Positions 5,820 to 7,681 of a stretch of 7,681 nucleotides of DNA are shown piece by piece. The stretch is from contig RPQK01000356.1 of the NCBI GenBank assembly GCA_003819755.1, positions 1-7,681 of the forward strand, given 5' to 3'. This stretch comes from Acidobacteriota bacterium. Lineage in GTDB: Bacteria > Acidobacteriota > UBA6911 > RPQK01. The notes under the pieces are model-generated. The model searched no databases. It saw nothing but the letters and a program-made list of their open reading frames with translations, and had not been told where the DNA came from. Position 1 is the stretch's first letter. Each line of letters opens with the position of its first letter. A program made the translations under genes and the position numbers.

Positions 5820-6944
5820 ATGTCGCCGTCGGATCGCAGCCGGTACATAGTAAAGTCAATTGTCCACGCGTCTGAGGTTTTAGCCGCGTTTCAATCTTCT
5901 GGCGAAGTCGTGCGCCTGCGCGACATCGTCTCCCGAACGGGCTTTAGCACGAGCATGTGTTTTCGTCTGCTCTACACGCTCCACGAGTGTGGCTTTGTTG
6001 ACAAGGTCGGGGAGAACCTGTACCGGCTGACTACGGAATTCCGTCGACGCCCGCAGTATCGCATCGGGTACGCTTCTCAAGGTCAACCGACGTCTTTCCC
6101 TCGCGAGGTCCTGGCTGGGTTGAAAGAGGCTGCGGAGCGGGAACAGGTTGAACTCCTGGTGCTCGACAATCGCTATCAGCCGAGAGTGGCTCTGCGCAAC
6201 GCCGATCAGTTCATTCGGGAGGCCGTCGATCTGGTGATCGAGTTCCAGACCGATGAGTCGGTCGCACCGCTGATCGCTTCGAAATACCTGCAGGCCAACA
6301 TTCCCTTGATCGCCGTCGATATTCCGCATCCGGGCGCGACTTATTTTGGAGCCAACAACTACGAGGCTGGGTTGCTGGGAGGCCAGCAACTGGGCCGGTT
6401 TGCGGCCAAGATGTGGAACGGGACGATCGATGAAGTGCTCATGATACAGTTGCTGCGGGCTGGCCCGATCCCGCAGGCCCGGGTGCGGGGCATGCTCGAG
6501 GGAATCCATCGGACCCTGCGTTTGCCGGCCACCTGTCCCACAGTCCTTGTCGATGGCAATGGTCAGTTCCAGACCGCTCTGACCCGGGTCCGCAAGCATC
6601 TCCGGGAATCGAGGGCCCGGCACGTCCTGGTCGGTGCTGCCAACGATCCGAGCGCTCTCGGCGCTTTGCGGGCGTTCGAAGAAGCGGGACGCAGGAACGA
6701 TTGTGCGGTGGTCGGACAAAACGCTGAGCCCGAGGCGAGAGCCGAGATGCGCAATTCCCACACGCGGCTCATCGGCTCCGTAGCCTTCTTCCCCGAGAAG
6801 TACGGGGAAGGCCTGATTCGTCTGGGGCTGGCCATCCTGGCCGGCAAATCGACTCCTCCCGCGGTGCTGATCAAGCACCGCCTGATCACCCCGACTAACG
6901 TTGACCACTACTATCCGAACGACAGCCTCCTCGAGTCCCGGTGA
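5820..6944 (+). CDS. Chimeric transcription regulator: IclR-like winged helix plus periplasmic-binding-protein-type sugar domain
   Basis: This 374-residue cytoplasmic protein has no signal peptide. Residues about 8-72 look like an IclR-type winged helix-turn-helix: a first helix KSIVHASEVLAAF, an LRDIVSRTGFSTSMCFRLL helix-turn-helix, then CGFVDKVGENLYRL as the wing. Residues about 95-370 look like a type I periplasmic sugar-binding (RbsB/LacI effector) domain, with the features NADQFIREAVDLVIEF, IPLIAVDIPHPGATYFGANN, ANDPSALGALRAFEEAG and SVAFFPEKYGEGLIRLGLAIL. LacI regulators normally carry a lambda-repressor-like HTH and IclR regulators a GAF-like effector domain, so this is a swap between the two families. 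GGAAGG lies 3 nt before the ATG. It is divergent from rhaM, with two matching palindromes between them, so it probably controls rhaM and itself in response to a sugar; rhamnose is the likely but unproven ligand. Confidence 0.88.
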   Translation: MSPSDRSRYIVKSIVHASEVLAAFQSSGEVVRLRDIVSRTGFSTSMCFRLLYTLHECGFVDKVGENLYRLTTEFRRRPQYRIGYASQGQPTSFPREVLAGLKEAAEREQVELLVLDNRYQPRVALRNADQFIREAVDLVIEFQTDESVAPLIASKYLQANIPLIAVDIPHPGATYFGANNYEAGLLGGQQLGRFAAKMWNGTIDEVLMIQLLRAGPIPQARVRGMLEGIHRTLRLPATCPTVLVDGNGQFQTALTRVRKHLRESRARHVLVGAANDPSALGALRAFEEAGRRNDCAVVGQNAEPEARAEMRNSHTRLIGSVAFFPEKYGEGLIRLGLAILAGKSTPPAVLIKHRLITPTNVDHYYPNDSLLESR

Positions 6945-7020
6945 AACAAGTAGCGGTTGCGGACGTAGACCCCTTCTCAGATGGGGAGAGTTTCCGTCAG
7001 TTTCGAGTCGTCAAACTTTC

Positions 7021-7026
7021 AAGGAG
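7021..7026 (+). promoter_or_regulatory. Ribosome binding site that decides the start at 7034
   Basis: AAGGAG is followed by a 7-nt spacer and ATG at 7034. The protein from this ATG begins with a clean signal peptide, while the upstream in-frame GTG at 6941 would bury it behind 31 residues. Confidence 0.75.
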
Positions 7027-7033
7027 CAGCACC

Positions 7034-7501
7034 ATGTTCAAAAGGACGAGTTTAGCTTTCTTTTTACTGGTTGTTTTAACCGGAATGGCTTTGTCCGCCC
7101 CCCCTGATTTCTCGGGCAAATGGGTCCTGAATAAAGATCAAAGTGAAATGCGAACCCGGGATGGCGAAAAACCGGACATTACCATGACGATCGAACAAGC
7201 GGCCGACACGTTGAAGGCGAAGCAGGAATCCTCGGTCGAGTTCATGAATCGCGAATACACCTACAAATTGAACGGCGAGACCCAGGAAGTCGCTGGAAGA
7301 GGTGGCCGTATGTCCAAAGTCACGCCGAAGTGGGAAGGGGATGTTCTGGTCGTGACCACAGTTCGCGAGGGCCAGCAGGGAACGATGACGTCAACCGAGC
7401 GCTGGCAGCTCTCGGCGGATGGCAAGACCCTTACGATCGCCGGCAAGAATCAGAGCTCGCGCGGCGAGTTCGAATCGAAGATGGTCTACCAGAAGCAGTA
7501 G
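7034..7501 (+). CDS. Small secreted lipocalin-like beta-protein, function unknown
   Basis: This is a 155-residue protein. Residues 1 to about 19-22 are a signal peptide (MFKR, hydrophobic LAFFLLVVLTGMALSA); A22 is followed by Pro, so cleavage after A19 is also possible. The mature part opens DFSGKWVLN and is rich in alternating polar/hydrophobic strands (DITMTIEQ, EYTYKLNGE, DVLVVTTV, STERWQLS, GKTLTIAG, ESKMVYQ). This is the pattern of small secreted lipocalin-like or beta-sandwich proteins that are common, by recall, in acidobacteria. No catalytic motif or cysteine pair is visible. It lies 89 bp after the regulator on the same strand, so co-transcription is possible, but its good Shine-Dalgarno and different style do not demand it. 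Two stop codons in tandem (TAG, TAA) end it, and a long hairpin follows. Confidence 0.88.
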   Translation: MFKRTSLAFFLLVVLTGMALSAPPDFSGKWVLNKDQSEMRTRDGEKPDITMTIEQAADTLKAKQESSVEFMNREYTYKLNGETQEVAGRGGRMSKVTPKWEGDVLVVTTVREGQQGTMTSTERWQLSADGKTLTIAGKNQSSRGEFESKMVYQKQ

Positions 7502-7516
7502 TAAGTCGAGACGAAA

Positions 7517-7619
7517 AAGCACAGCGTCTTTGGCGGAGCGTTCGGGTGGCATCCAGCTGCCTACCTCCCGCTTCCCAGGCCGGAAAACCCGACACGCCCC
7601 GCCAAAGACGCTGCAGCTT
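7517..7619 (-). terminator. Long imperfect hairpin; terminator-like on the minus strand
   Basis: A 15-bp perfect inverted repeat pairs 7522-7536 with 7599-7613 (CAGCGTCTTTGGCGG and its complement). After one mismatch it continues with 7538-7541/7594-7597 and, across a 1-nt bulge, 7542-7547/7587-7592. AAGC (7517-7520) and GCTT (7616-7619) extend the base. About 25 bp pair around a 39-nt loop. On the minus strand it is followed by TTTTT (7518-7514), like a rho-independent terminator for a gene lying to the right. On the plus strand it sits 16 nt after the end of the secreted-protein gene but lacks a T-run. It may instead be a mobile palindromic repeat. Confidence 0.55.
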
Positions 7620-7622
7620 CCC

Positions 7623-7650
7623 TCCAACACTGCAAGTCCAACATCCAACA
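7623..7650. repeat. 7-bp repeat TCCAACA x3
   Basis: TCCAACA occurs at 7623-7629, 7637-7643 and 7644-7650, the last two in tandem. It is again a heptamer, as in the GGCTGAC repeat, but unrelated in sequence. The remaining bases to 7681 show no gene. GCGGAGCG occurs at the window end (7674-7681) and also inside the hairpin (7533-7540), suggesting that another copy of a palindromic element may begin at the edge. Confidence 0.5.
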
Positions 7651-7681
7651 CAGCCGCAAGCGTAGCGTTTTGTGCGGAGCG

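Noticed and set aside
5880..6908. 342-codon open frame on the minus strand opposite the regulator
   Set aside because: The translation is low in hydrophobic periodicity with no domain signal, while the plus-strand frame is a clear regulator.
6941..7033. GTG at 6941 overlapping the regulator stop, as start of the secreted-protein gene
   Set aside because: It would put 31 extra residues before a good signal peptide. ATG at 7034 has AAGGAG at ideal spacing.

Overview
The window looks like chromosomal DNA from a free-living Gram-negative bacterium, most likely an acidobacterium. That assignment is an inference from gene style: secreted tandem M16 peptidases, a small secreted 'DFSGKW' beta-protein, a large secreted glycosidase-like protein, and abundant short G/C-rich dispersed repeats between genes. 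Base composition looks moderately GC-rich by eye but was not computed. There are no phage, plasmid, insertion-sequence, CRISPR, tRNA or rRNA signs.

Layout from left to right. Positions 99-1988 (minus) encode a secreted, probably glycoside-hydrolase-like TIM-barrel protein, followed at its 3' side by an 8-bp tandem repeat (34-70). A divergent intergenic region (1989-2246) carries the minus-strand promoter and two dispersed-repeat sequences. Positions 2247-5017 (plus) are a two-gene operon of M16 zinc peptidases with a 4-bp overlap. The first protein keeps the zinc site but lacks the Tyr of the R/Y motif. The second has lost the zinc site but keeps R and Y. Together they look like one heterodimeric M16B peptidase. 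A 153-bp convergent gap (5018-5170) is filled by a 9-bp tandem repeat in inverted orientation, then a 7-bp repeat. Positions 5171-5497 (minus) encode L-rhamnose mutarotase, RhaM. Positions 5820-6944 (plus) encode a divergently transcribed regulator that joins an IclR-like winged helix to a LacI/RbsB-type sugar-binding domain. Positions 7034-7501 (plus) encode a small secreted lipocalin-like beta-protein, followed by a long hairpin and short repeats to the window end.

The most coherent unit is rhaM plus its divergent regulator. Their 322-bp gap holds two nearly identical palindromes (TTCGC-N3-GCGAA). One lies over the predicted start of the regulator transcript and the other lies upstream of rhaM. 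A sugar-responsive regulator (rhamnose is the obvious candidate ligand) controlling itself and rhaM is a testable model.

I found no clear evidence of a wholly new multi-gene system. The items most worth a second look are the chimeric regulator with its twin operators, the division of labour in the M16 pair, the Cys-bearing glycosidase-like protein, and the several families of short tandem or inverted repeats placed at gene 3' ends.
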